A DNA stretch of 64,000 nt from contig JAEPRB010000120.1 of the NCBI GenBank assembly GCA_016758965.1, positions 59,275 through 123,274 on the forward strand. The letters are read 5' to 3'. The translations under genes were made by a program, and so were the position numbers. This DNA is from Circinella minor (Eukaryota > Mucoromycota > Mucoromycetes > Mucorales > Lichtheimiaceae). Below the pieces are notes generated by a model. The model was given only the letters and a program-made list of their open reading frames with translations. It was not told where the DNA came from and searched no databases. How positions within the stretch are numbered: position 1 is the stretch's first letter; every line of letters begins with the position of its first letter. This document shows, piece after piece, positions 26,612 to 37,938 of the stretch.

Positions 26612-29600
26612 TTACTCTTCCATCATCGCTAATGGATTCTTCTTTAATAAAACAATACCTTCCAAAATATTACTCATTGATATATCTATATTATATATAT
26701 ATATATATATTGATTTCATTATTAATATTATTGGTTTCATTATTACAGGTTTTTTTTTTATTAATTAATAACTTACATTCATCTGTAGCAAGTTCTGCAC
26801 GTTCAGAATGAGCGAGAAGAACAGGTGTAGAATGAGTTTGGAAACCAGTAATGGTCTTGGGTCTACCAGCTTGACCAACAACATCAACGGCCTAAAGAAA
26901 TTCATGAAAAATAAGTTTAGTTTTTTTTTTTTTTTTAAGAAAATAAATTCAATGACACTTTACCTGACCAACACGAACTGTTACTGGTAAGCTTTCAAGA
27001 TTTTCATCAAATGTGATCAAGAAACGTGGATACATGGCTGTGACGAGGGAATAGAGCATATAATGGAATCTACCAAAGATAACTATAAAAAAATAGGTGT
27101 TGTTATTAGTTACTTTATTTCTTTATATAGATTCAAAAACACAAACACACACATATATATATAAAAGTAATATCATAAAACTTACAGTGTTTATAGTCGG
27201 TCATAGTAATAATACTGCACATCAAACCTGCGACAGCCACAGGGGACATAATTTGTCGATCGGTATGGAAAGGATTTAAGGTCATAGTTCCCTTGGCCAT
27301 ATGCAACAAACCTTGAGCAATACGCACCATAAATAAACTGGAAGCATCCTTATGATAGAAACTTGCCAATTGTCGTAACATTTGAGCCAAACGAGCATTA
27401 TTAGTACCTGCACCGACAAGACCCATAGCAAAAATGGCACTAACAGCAACATCATTGTCATTATCGTGAGAGTATTTACTAAGTGTATCCAAAACATTGA
27501 CAACAGGATTGGATGCACATAATAAACCTAATGCCAATGGGACAGTCTTACGAATGACGGGTTCACCATAATGCATCTATTACGTGTCAAGTATATAAGT
27601 AGAGTAAGTAACAAAAATAATTATACTAATAATAACAATGTGCTTTTTTTTTTCTTGTTCTTACCAAATGATTAAATGTACGAAGAGACATTTCAGAACC
27701 AATATCTTCACCCATGGCAATCAATGCAATACCAATTGTAGCAAATGCTTGATGCTGATCATCCTCTTTTTCGTTATCGATATGATCATTACAAATATGA
27801 AGCATCTTTTGAACCTTTAATACGTTTCCGGTACCAGCATAAGACAAGACTTCAACTAAAACTTCAGCTTGTTTACCAAGTGGATGTTCAATTGCCTTTA
27901 ATGTCTCAATGGTTGCATCCGATGCATCTTGTCGACCTATTATCATTATTATTAGTTTTATCTCATTTTATTTCATCCATCATCTAACCTTCCAAAATAA
28001 TAATAATATCAATACAAGTATTTACTTACCAAGATACAAAAGACCTAAGCCCAAAGCCATAAATCTTGACCAGGTATCTTTAAGATATGAATCTTCACGT
28101 TCCATCATTGTTTGAAGAATAGTACTAGTAATATCACCATCACATGTACCAACAAAGACCATACCCAATGCAAGTGCAGCCAAAGATGATAATTCCATTG
28201 ATAAAGCAGTATCACTGACAATAGGTAATAACAATTCTGAGATTTCTTCACGAGCAGAACCTGCATAAGCAAGACCAAGACTAATCAAAAAGAAAAAATA
28301 TCCATTAATTTATATCCAAGATACATACACACATAGATACACCAGCGAAAGAAAATACAAAATGATTATAATTTCTATTTCTTACCCAAAGATAGCAGAT
28401 TGTTTAATAGTAACACTGCCACTTTCAATTGATTCAGTCAATAAAGCCATAGCAGAATCAGTTTCTTCACGAACACCTGAATTAACAATACCAATGGCCA
28501 AAAGAGCACCAGCCTTGATATTATCATCATCCGAATACATGTATTTATCAATCACTGTCAAACCTTGTTCAATATTCCACAATAAAATCATACCAATGGA
28601 TGCAGTAGCACTGATCATACCTATAAATAAATAAATAAATAAATGATTATTATTTTCTCCTCTTCCACAATTTCCCTGTACTTGAAAGAAAGAAAGAAAA
28701 AACATTCAAATAAATGTTTACCATGATCCTTGGTCTTATAAATCCAATTATTAGTTGATTCAGCGTCAGGAACAATAAGTTTATCCTTTCCAAAACCAGC
28801 ATTGACAAAACCATTAACGAAACTTGCAGAAAGATTATTACGAGCCGAATCAACATTTGCACTAAATGTCATTCCTAATAATTAAAAATCAATAAGTAAA
28901 AATATGAAAATAATGATTGGTTCTAGTTCAAATAAGAAAAAAAAAACACATACTATGATTTTCCAAATGAGTCTTATAAATATCTTCAGGCGTCTTGGGT
29001 TCGAGTACATCTAACTCAGTAGCAAGAGCAGTGAAATATTTAGAAAGATGCAAGTTGTTAAGACATTCATTTAATTCAGGATCTTCAGTTTCAAGTTGAA
29101 TTTGTTGACGTGCAAGTTGGAATGCCATTTGTTTTTTCAACAAACTATTCATATAGAAAGAATATGTTTAGTTCAAAGAAAACTCTATATGTAGAAAATA
29201 AAAAATAACTTACGGGTCTTTAGCAGATTCAAAGTCCTCACGGATTAAATCCATATCACGCATACGAATAGATAAGTTTAAAGCTTGTGTAAACTTTTCT
29301 TGTTGTTGATAAATTTTACGTGCTGTCTTCATGAATCGAATATCATCTGGTGGAACGAGAAGATTAACACATCTAAAAAATAATAACAATAGTAATAGTA
29401 ATAATTAAATATCTTTTACCATTTTCCTTTTCCTTTATATTATAAAAATAAACTTACCCGACCATATACAAACAAACTCGTTCATAGGTATCCTTATCAA
29501 CAAATTGTGGTAATTCTTCAATGGATTCTAATTCAAGCAATAAATCCACAGCATCAGCATCAGCATTATGCTTTAATAAAAAGGGAACAACTTCCAATGC

Positions 29601-30431
29601 CAATTTTAATAAATCATCAGTTGAAGCATCTTCTTTTTCAGCTCGTGCTTCATATTCTTGCATGATTTCAGCAGATAAATGTCGAACATATTCATGACCC
29701 CATGAACCAATATCTTCTTCTGTTGATCCAATAAATCGATATCGTAAACTTTCACGTTCACCTTCTTCTGCATAAGTCATTGACAAGACAGATAAAATAT
29801 CTGCAAATAATTGCTATAAAAATAAATTACAATAGTCAATTAATATTATTTTTTTTCCCTCTTTATTCATATTAATTACTATCAATATTAACTTACCTTA
29901 TCTGTTGATTCTGGCCATGAAGCATGCAATTCTTTAAGTGTCGAATAATGAGGACTCAAGAACTTTAAAGGTTTAGGTACCGATGTCATTGAACTAGTCG
30001 ATGTACGAATCAAAGTACGAAGTTGTTCCAATGCAGGTCGATGCAACTGACGATCGTCTTCCTATTAATATTATATATTATTATTATATATACATCGTCA
30101 TTGGTCTCTTTTATTTAATATCTAACAAGAATAAAAAGGAAATATATATATCGTACCTTCAATCTTTCAACCAACATTTCAAGTTCATTCTTTAATTGTT
30201 GATCCTCTTCAGACTATATAATAAATAATATATAGATATTAATAAATATATAATTAAACATCTACTTCATTGGGTTACGTATATGGAGAAAAACGTTAAA
30301 CTTACGAGTTCTTCTTCTTCTTGTCCCTTTTTATTATCTTTGACTTTATCATCGACTTTCTTTGGTTCATTTTCTTTTTTAGTATCCAGTTCTTTTTGAC
30401 TGGTAGTATCTTTTTTTTGTTCGTTCACCAT
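26612..30431 (-). CDS. RPN1: 26S proteasome regulatory subunit Rpn1/PSMD2
   Basis: Fourteen exons (30431-30306, 30213-30157, 30061-29897, 29813-29458, 29372-29214, 29144-28954, 28874-28722, 28620-28386, 28280-28030, 27936-27665, 27576-27186, 27082-26964, 26891-26777, 26685-26612) join in frame to 887 aa (human 908). Rpn1 is the base subunit of the 19S particle that docks ubiquitin-like shuttle proteins and Ubp6. The N-terminal 45 residues are Lys/Glu-rich. [28 protein letters not shown] and [16 protein letters not shown] are typical. The proteasome/cyclosome repeat toroid appears as [36 protein letters not shown] and [19 protein letters not shown]. The end is [17 protein letters not shown]. 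The gene is head-to-head with ATG12. Confidence 0.96.
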
Positions 30432-30786
30432 TATGTTTTTTTTTTAATGAATAAGTAAAAAAGAAAAAAAAAAAAAAAAGAGAATAGATTAAAAAAAGAA
30501 ACACGCGTACAGTTTTTCTTTTTTTCTTCTTGGTTCGCTTATTATAACAAGTTTAATAATATGTGCTCCGATTTTTTTTTTTTTTTCACTCTTCTTACAG
30601 AGTTACGCACGCGTCTTCCATTTTTTTTTTTAGATTAGAATACGTCACTTCCCTACTTGTGCTCAAACTTCGGACTTTTTAGATTTACATTCATTCTCAC
30701 TTTTCCCTCTCTTGTCACTCTATGCTTTATTATATCTGTATTAATTATTCCTGCAGAAAAGAAGACTCGAGAAATAATAATAATAA
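30432..30786. promoter_or_regulatory. divergent promoter region of RPN1 and ATG12
   Basis: 355 bp between two start codons. Poly-T/A blocks and one CRE/ATF-like core (TACGTCAC near 30642) are visible. The yeast proteasome element GGTGGCAAA was looked for on both strands and is absent. Confidence 0.5.
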
Positions 30787-31467
30787 ATGAGCACAACGGA
30801 AGAATCGTTATCAAAAGAACTAGATGCTAATCTACCCAATACAAATGAATCATTACAAAAATCATTTGAACAAGTGATAGAATCTCGCAAACAAAAAGAT
30901 ACTTCAAAAGGTTTTCTTTTTCTTTTTAAATATATATAAAATATTTATTATCAATGTATCTGTCTCTTTTGTCTCTCTCTTTCTATCTCTTTTATTATCT
31001 CGTATACTCATAACAATATATACATTGTGTTTTGTTTGTTTTTATGTGTATATATTTTCAGTGGTTGTTCGTTTTAGAGCTATTGGCAACGCACCGATAT
31101 TAAAACAAAACTTTTATAAAATTACAGCATCCAATAAGTTTCAAACAGTAATACAATTTCTTCGAAAAGAATTACGTTATCAAGGTTCTGATCCATTGGT
31201 AATATTTTTTTTCTTTTTTTTTTATTACTTGATACAATAATAACTGACCTTTTTTTTTTTTTTTTTAGTTTTTATATATCAATAGTGCATTTGCTCCTGC
31301 ACCAGATGAAATTGTTGGTAGTTTATTTAAAGTAAGCATCTCTATTGTAAAACAATATAAAGTAATAGATAATTATACTTAAAATATCTCTCTTTAAATA
31401 TCTCTAGTCTTTTAACACCGACGGACAACTTATAATAAATTATAGTACTATGGCAGCTTGGGGTTGA
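30787..31467 (+). CDS. ATG12: Autophagy ubiquitin-like protein Atg12
   Basis: Four exons (30787-30910, 31062-31198, 31269-31331, 31408-31467) give 127 aa. Atg12 is conjugated to Atg5 through Atg7 and Atg10, and the conjugate drives Atg8 lipidation in autophagosome growth. A 40-residue polar N-tail precedes the ubiquitin fold, which begins VVVRFRAIGNAPILKQ. FLYINSAFAPAPDEIVGSLFK and the end INYSTMAAWG are hallmarks. The protein ends directly at the Gly needed for conjugation, as in other Atg12 proteins that need no protease maturation. Confidence 0.96.
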
Positions 31468-31963
31468 GATTCTTATTCTTTTATAATATTAATATCATTT
31501 ACATTGTATATCTTTATTTACTTGTTTATATATTCTTTTCTTTTCTTTTTTTTTTTTTTTTTATTATTGTTATTAATATTTTATTTAAAATTTGTTTGTT
31601 GAGACAAAAAAAGGAGAAGGAAAGAGAAAAAAAAAAGTTATTGGGAAAAGAAATATTTATACAATTATCTTTGAAATAGGGTGAAAGAAAGAAAGAACCG
31701 GGGGAAGGGGAAAGAATGGATGTATAACAAGTTTATACATTAAAATACAAATAAAATAAAATAAATAGATGAAGTAATAATAATAATAATATTATTATTA
31801 TTGTTGTTGTTGTTGTTTTTTTAAATAGATATCTAATCTCTCGAGAAGGAGAAAAAGAGAAAAGGAAGGAAGAGGGGGTAGATGGGATGTTCAAAAATAA
31901 AAATAAAAAAAGGGGGGGAGGGGGGGAGAGGATTTACGTAAGAACGATAATACCATTAGTTTT
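31468..31963. other. intergenic, convergent 3' ends; purine-rich G-run patch
   Basis: T-run 31547-31561, GAAA-rich blocks, and a G-rich run at 31911-31930 that could form secondary structure. No gene recognised. Confidence 0.5.
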
Positions 31964-34345
31964 CTATCGAGAACCAAGTCGATGTTTCCAACCTTTCCAA
32001 AAAGTGGTATTACCATTACTATTAGATTTTTTTAACTTAATTGTTGTTGATCGATTAATTGTAGATGATGTTTGTGGTTGTGGTTGTGGTGATTGTTGTT
32101 GTAACTGTTGTTGTTTTTTTTCATTTGATTGATAATCAAGCCATACAGGTTGTTCTTGTTGTGAAGAATAGTGATTTAAAAATGTAGATGGATGAGGTGG
32201 AAGAGGTGATTCTATCATTGTATTAGACGGTTGAGAAGATTCTTTACAAGTGGTTGAATTAACAAGTTCACGTTGTTGCTGCTGTTGAACATTATTAAAA
32301 TAATGTTGTTGTGATGGTTGTTGATTATTACCAGAATAACGTCCTGTAGCAGCAGCATAATCAGCTGATGACCATGAAGTAGCAGGAGATAAAATACTAT
32401 GCATTGAAGATGAACTACGTGGTGGTAAAGGTGGTAGTGGGTTTTTAGGTGGTCCAGTAGGTGGTGGAGTTGATCGACCATGAACATGTGAACCCAAAGA
32501 GGATCGTGGTGATATTTGTAATAAAGATGATGATGAGGCTCTTGATAATGGATGTTTAGTAGCTGGATTAGCAATAGGATTATCTTTTGACATTTCAGAT
32601 AACACATCAATAGATGAACGAACAGACGCTGATCGACTTCTTATACCATTCATCGGTAATGATTTATTTGAATTATGGTTCATTACTTGACGTAATAATT
32701 CTTCTCGTTCATCCAACAATCTAGTTAATAATCCTCGTTTATCTTCCAATTCGATGCGTTGTAATTCAACTTGTTCCAATAATAAATGTTGATTGTTATT
32801 GTTATTGTTATTGTTACTATCATCTTCATCCTTCATTTCTTTGGGATAAGCTTTGATTTCAAGTGATGCAATGAGCTGGTCCTGCTTGTGCACGACCTCC
32901 GTTAGTGTTCGTGTTTGTTGCCTTTCTTTTTCAAGATCTTGCAAGTGTCTTTCAAGCATTATTTGTGCCCCCTTTTCTACTGCTGTCAGTTGTTTTTTGA
33001 CAAAAAGGAGTTCCGCTAATACTAATTGCTGTTGCTGCTCCTTATTATTATTACTTTCATCGGTTGATAGTGTTGCTGATACTGAATTGATTACTTTGTT
33101 TATATTACTACTATTACTATCTTCTTCACCCGTTGTGATGGATGTATTCAATGAAGAAAAAAAAGTTCCTTTATCTTCGTAACTATCCAATAAACAATTC
33201 CAAAATTCACCATCTTCACTTGTTAAATTAGTTTCTACAGTAATACGTCGTCGATCCAATTCATCCCCAGTAGTCGTTGAAGTAGTTGTTGTCGTCGTGT
33301 TGGCTGTATCAAAGAATTTGGAAAATGGTCGAAATTCGGGAGAAATAGGGGTATCTAATGTGACCCTTTTACTGTTCATTCTTTGTTGTTTTCGCTCTTG
33401 ATCAAGCTGTCGTTCGAGTAAATTATGTTCTTGAGATAATTGATCTAATTTTTCACTAAGATATTGAATGCGGATTTCATAATCACGTAATTGAGAGGAC
33501 ATTTTCTTGTCCTCTGATAATTCATTATTATTATCATTACTATTGGACGTGGTTGTTATCGCGTTTATCTGTTGTTGTTGATTCAATTTTTCTATTTCTT
33601 CTTCAGCTGCCTGCAGCTTATTCAATGTATCTTGATAAATGGCTAAAAGTTCGTGTCCAATTGTATCAGCTATCACAGTTCGATTGATAGTTGCTGCACG
33701 ATCACGTACACTTGCACTACGACTACGTCGTGTTATCGCTGCTACATGTGCTGATACTGTGGCTGATCTTTGTCGTCCTACTATTTTTGTTGGTTTTCTT
33801 ATTATTGTTGATGTAGACGATGAAGGCGTTGTTATTATGGCTGGTTTGGTTGTCAGGGTCGACGTAGATGTGGATGTGGTAGGTTTTTCTGGTGTTAGAG
33901 TCATTATAGTGTTGGTACTAGATGGCTCTGATGGTGTTTTTGCGAGAGCTTCAAAATTACAATTACTACTGGTTTTCTTATTATTGTTCGAAACAACTAT
34001 GTTAGTAGTGTTATTATTATTATCATTATTACTATCATTGGATGACGAGGATGATGTAGTGGTACCAATATGGGGTGTGGCTGTCTTTGTGGAAGAAGAA
34101 GTGACAGGTGCTGGCTGTTGATCAAATTTGCTAAGAATAGAAGCAACTCCACCACTTTGAGTTCTTGTTCTAACTCGTTTTGAATCTATCTTTTTATCAT
34201 TATCGACTGGAGGTGTAGCTGTGGTTGTTACATTATTTGGTTTCCATGATGATCCAATAGAAGGTTTTGTTATTGGTGCTGTTGATGATGATGTAGTAGA
34301 AGAATTATTTTTGTTTAATAATGCTATTGCTGCTTGGACACTCAT
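31964..34345 (-). CDS. S/N/Q-rich coiled-coil protein with repeated basophilic kinase-site motifs, function unknown
   Basis: A single uninterrupted exon encodes 793 aa; I do not recognise the family. The first 180 residues are Ser/Thr/Asn-rich with two short ordered patches (SVQAAIALLNKNN; GGVASILSKFDQQ). A basic stretch (residues 186-225) holds RQRSATVSAHV and RRSRSASVRD. Heptad-rich coiled coils follow near 230-330 (LLAIYQDTLNKLQAAEEEIEKL; LSEKLDQLSQEHNLLERQL) and 440-560 (LVLAELLFVKKQLTAVEKG). A second RSRSASVR is near residue 570. Next comes a Pro-rich SH3-ligand-like run (TPPPTGPPKNPLPPLPPR) and the C-terminal KKSNSNGNTTFWKGWKHRLG. The layout suggests a phosphoregulated scaffold, perhaps of cortex or cytoskeleton. 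Codon phase and lack of stops over 2.4 kb make the ORF real. Confidence 0.8.
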   Translation of the reverse strand: MSVQAAIALLNKNNSSTTSSSTAPITKPSIGSSWKPNNVTTTATPPVDNDKKIDSKRVRTRTQSGGVASILSKFDQQPAPVTSSSTKTATPHIGTTTSSSSSNDSNNDNNNNTTNIVVSNNNKKTSSNCNFEALAKTPSEPSSTNTIMTLTPEKPTTSTSTSTLTTKPAIITTPSSSTSTIIRKPTKIVGRQRSATVSAHVAAITRRSRSASVRDRAATINRTVIADTIGHELLAIYQDTLNKLQAAEEEIEKLNQQQQINAITTTSNSNDNNNELSEDKKMSSQLRDYEIRIQYLSEKLDQLSQEHNLLERQLDQERKQQRMNSKRVTLDTPISPEFRPFSKFFDTANTTTTTTSTTTGDELDRRRITVETNLTSEDGEFWNCLLDSYEDKGTFFSSLNTSITTGEEDSNSSNINKVINSVSATLSTDESNNNKEQQQQLVLAELLFVKKQLTAVEKGAQIMLERHLQDLEKERQQTRTLTEVVHKQDQLIASLEIKAYPKEMKDEDDSNNNNNNNNQHLLLEQVELQRIELEDKRGLLTRLLDEREELLRQVMNHNSNKSLPMNGIRSRSASVRSSIDVLSEMSKDNPIANPATKHPLSRASSSSLLQISPRSSLGSHVHGRSTPPPTGPPKNPLPPLPPRSSSSMHSILSPATSWSSADYAAATGRYSGNNQQPSQQHYFNNVQQQQQRELVNSTTCKESSQPSNTMIESPLPPHPSTFLNHYSSQQEQPVWLDYQSNEKKQQQLQQQSPQPQPQTSSTINRSTTIKLKKSNSNGNTTFWKGWKHRLGSR

Positions 34346-34777
34346 TATTAATAATTATAATAACACAAAAATAAATAAGTATCTAAAAGAAAAGAAAGAG
34401 AAAAGGAGAAAAAATAGGGAAAATAAAAAGATTATAAAGGGAGAATGTCTTGTTATGACTCTTTTTTTAAAAAAGATAAAAAAAAAAAAGCAGAATTAAG
34501 ATTAATTATACGTAGATGAAGAAAGAAGAAAGAAAGAGAAAAAAAAAGGATAACGATGTTGTTATGCTACGTTTATCATTACTGCTGGGAGGTAATAATA
34601 ATGATAATAATAGTAATAATAGTAATAGTAATAAAAGGGCTTATGAAAAAAAGAGCTTGATGGTTTGTTCTAGTAATAATAATAATAAATAATAATAATG
34701 AGGAATATGCATATTTACATCCCACGATTTTTATTTTTACTTAACCTTGGCAGCTTGCAGATCAAAGAATTTTTTTA

Positions 34778-34813
<36 letters not shown>

Positions 34814-35783
34814 ACTCTACTCCACTGTACTGCACTTTACTCTCCTTTCATTTCCTTCCTTCCTCCTTGTTTACTTTTTCACTCTCATACATTCAATTTA
34901 GATTAGTTTACTAATAACGCAACCCTAAAACTCTTTCTATCTTGGTCTCCCCCCCCCCACCCCGTCTTTTTTTTTTCTTGTGTGATCCCCCCATGCCAAC
35001 CACAAAAACTCCTGAATAACCTTTTTGATAATCGAAAAAAAAAAAAAAAAAATTGGAACTCCTCGTTGATATATATAACGAATAAAAAATGATGAATGTT
35101 TTTAAAACAAACGTATTTATATTATACGACCGAGCAAACATTATCAATCCTATACAGATAAGATGTATTTCGCAGATACGTATACAAAAGAAACATCTCA
35201 ACTTTTTCTTTTCATTAGGTTTTCATGCTTATATTTCTTTTTTTTTTATTGGGACAAGGAGAAGTGCACTGATCAACCATTCTTTTTATGTTTTACACAT
35301 TCTTGCGGTTTAAACACAGGAACCGTAAAAGGATTATGTTGATCCAATTTATAAATATCGTTTTTTTTTTCATTATTAGATATTTTATACATTAATATGT
35401 TGTCACACACACATTTTCTCTCGTTCTATTAATTTCACGTTGATAGAAACGTATGATCAACAATAAGTGTCCATGCACGCCACTTTGTTTAAAACGTCCC
35501 AAAAAATAAAAACATAAATATTCCTAAACAGCCACCCCTATTCCGCCAACTATAATTATTATAATTATTTGTTGCTAACAAATATATATATATATACGTA
35601 TATAATAAATTTAAATCCATGATTATACAAGCCGATAGACCAATACTATTTCATTTAAGTTATTTTTGCTTTATACATATAATTTTTTTGTATACACACA
35701 TAAAAATGGATAAAGAAAATGGTTGACAGAAAAATTGCAACAGCCCTGTTTTTTCTTTTTTTTATTATAATTGGTTAATTGGT
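34346..35783. other. 1.4-kb intergenic region with microsatellites
   Basis: Promoter side of the coiled-coil gene and 3' side of eS10. Contains imperfect TAA/TAG triplet runs (34595-34700), a (CT)n tract, C-runs at 34951-34960 and 34987-34992, and A-runs. No convincing ORF. Confidence 0.55.
34782..34810 (+). repeat. (CT)n microsatellite
   Basis: Perfect CT repeat of about 29 bp upstream of the coiled-coil protein gene. Confidence 0.95.
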
Positions 35784-36654
35784 TTACTCGCGACGACCAC
35801 GACCTATTATTATTCAAAACAAAAGATAAAAATAATGCAATAAATGAGTAAAAGAAAAGGGAGTCATTATATATGAATATACATTAATAAATTATATATT
35901 AATATAACTTACCGAAACCACCACGGAACTCAGGCTTGAAGTCACCATCGGCACCTTCCTTACGGCGGTAGCCATCACGGTCACCACGGGGACCACGACC
36001 ACCTTCGCGACCTTCACCGACTATAATAATAAAATTTTAACCAATTTTCTTTTTAGTCATCATCCATATTCAATTATTGTAGTATTAGCTTATATATTAA
36101 AACTTAAACTTACAGGCACGACGAGGAGCAGAGGGACGAGCAGTCTTCTTCATAGTAGCAGGGACAATCTCTTGGGGCAAGTGAAGGTCTAATAATAAAT
36201 AATTATATCCAATTAATTTTTTCTTCTCAGAATATCAAATATATATTAAAAAAAAACTTACATTCACGGAGATAATCGATACCCTCATCAGTAAGGGTGT
36301 AGTAGTAGTATTGCCACGAGAATTGGGTCTTGACAAAACCCTTGGAGGTCAAGGATTGCATCATCTTGATGACTTCAAGGTTGGGAACATCGATATCGGG
36401 ATGCTTGGCAAGGTTGTAGTCCTTGGCAGCGACAACGGCACCGTCTAAAATAATAATAATAATTTTCCAATTTAATCCATTAGTAACAAAACAAAAATTG
36501 AATTGTCTCTTGTCTCTTGTGTAGGTGTTGTCAAACGATTCTTTTTTTTTTTTCGTCCCTTTTCTAAATTAATTAATTAATTTTGAAAAAATAATGACTT
36601 ACCCTTGAAGAGAGTCTCGTAAATGGTCTTTCGGTTCTGCTTGGAAACGAGCAT
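35784..36654 (-). CDS. RPS10: 40S ribosomal protein eS10
   Basis: Five coding exons (36654-36603, 36444-36262, 36188-36114, 36020-35913, 35803-35784) give 145 aa. eS10 sits on the beak of the small subunit near the mRNA entry site. It begins MLVSKQNRKTIYETLFKDG, has HPDIDVPNLEVIKMMQSL and the strong signature FVKTQFSWQYYYYTLTDEG, then LREYLHLPQEIVPAT and an Arg/Gly-rich C-tail (GRGPRGDRDGYRR). The last coding exon is only 20 bp. An acceptor six bases before the ATG indicates an additional 5' UTR intron (separate entry). Confidence 0.96.
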
Positions 36655-36660
36655 GTTGAG

Positions 36661-37058
36661 CTATCTAAATTATTTACATAGTAATGTGTTAGAATTGGGT
36701 TTTCCAAAAAAATAAAAATTGGTCGTTTTTGGTTCGGTCATTATATATGCATATAAATGAAATGGGTTGGGTGATATAAAGATGGTTGAAGACATTGTGT
36801 ATGTAAAAAAAAAAAAAAAAAAGAAATCCATTTCGTCGATATAGGTTTTCATCCATCTATTTTATCCATCCATCCATAATATGCATATACATGATTGATT
36901 CGTTTCGTCGCTCTCTCTTCCACCCATCCACTTTTGATACGTACATGCTGGAAAAGAGGTCGAATCAATATGGTGGCTTCATGTTCTATTAGTTGCACAC
37001 CCGCAAGCAACTTTTTCGGTAATTCAAATTTCCGTTTCCATGGTAACATTCACGTTAC
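36661..37058 (-). promoter_or_regulatory. probable 5' UTR intron of eS10 with X-box-like and GGAT motifs
   Basis: In gene sense, CAG|GTAACG at 37059/37058 is a strong donor. An acceptor GATAG precedes CTCAACATG at 36660. The implied intron is about 398 bp, long for this genome. It carries GTTACCATGGAAA at 37047-37035, 11 bases inside the donor, and ATGGATGGATGGAT at 36877-36864. The donor is inferred, not proven; the acceptor next to the ATG is clear. The same two motifs occur in introns of the eS6 gene. Confidence 0.55.
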
Positions 37059-37938
37059 CTGGACCAACACTTTGATCTTATTTATGCATTGTTTATTATT
37101 TATTGTTTTATTATTATTTATTTTGTAATTATTTCATAATTATATTTATCACAATTATTCTCTTCGTAGAAAGTATATTTACAACATGAACTCTCCCTTT
37201 AATCTTTTATTATAATTAATTTACCCAATAACAAAGACATCATTTATGTTATTATTATGTAATATCAGTAGTGTCGTAGTTTTATATCTTAAAAAAAAAA
37301 GCTTTACTATTTATGATATCAATGCTAATTTAAACTACAAATAGTTTTTATTAGTCTTTTCCAGATATGTTCGCTTTAACCCATTTGTAAAAATTATTTT
37401 TCTTTTTGACAATTTGCTCTTATGGAAATGATGTCGTCATAGACATTCATCATCAATCACCCATCCTCCGATTCTATTTTAACTATCTTTCCCGATTGCA
37501 TACTCTCCCCGGTCTACAAATACTAAAAAAAAAAAGAGAGAAAAAGAGAACAATAAATAGGGCAGGGCGAATAATTAGAACCAATTAGCAATGAAAAGAA
37601 AAAAAAAATTAACCAACGTATCAGGGGTTTTCATACGAAACTTATTCAATGAAAATAATCATTGTAAAAGAATTTTCGACCAGTAACTTCTTTTTTCTTT
37701 TTTTTTTTTATGCCTCTATATAATTACCCATACTTTTTTTTTTCTAATTTTTTTACATCTTTGGTTATTTATTTTTTACTTTTATTTTACCCTTTAAATT
37801 AGTTAAGTAAAAAAAAAAAAAAAAAACAAGTTTTAGAGTAAGACCTCATGTTTTATTATTAAAAACATTTCTCCTGATTCACTATTTCTGTGTTACTCAT
37901 GCAAAAAGCTTTAATTAAATTATTTTTTTTGATAGAAA
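37059..37938. promoter_or_regulatory. divergent upstream region of eS10 and the Medusa-like gene
   Basis: Contains the presumed eS10 transcription start just above 37059, then long T-tracts (37689-37710, 37731-37750) and A18 near 37810 close to the Medusa-like start. A noncoding 5' exon of that gene may lie here but cannot be placed. Confidence 0.45.

Noticed and set aside
30432..30786. Rpn4-type proteasome promoter element
   Set aside because: GGTGGCAAA and close variants are absent on both strands.
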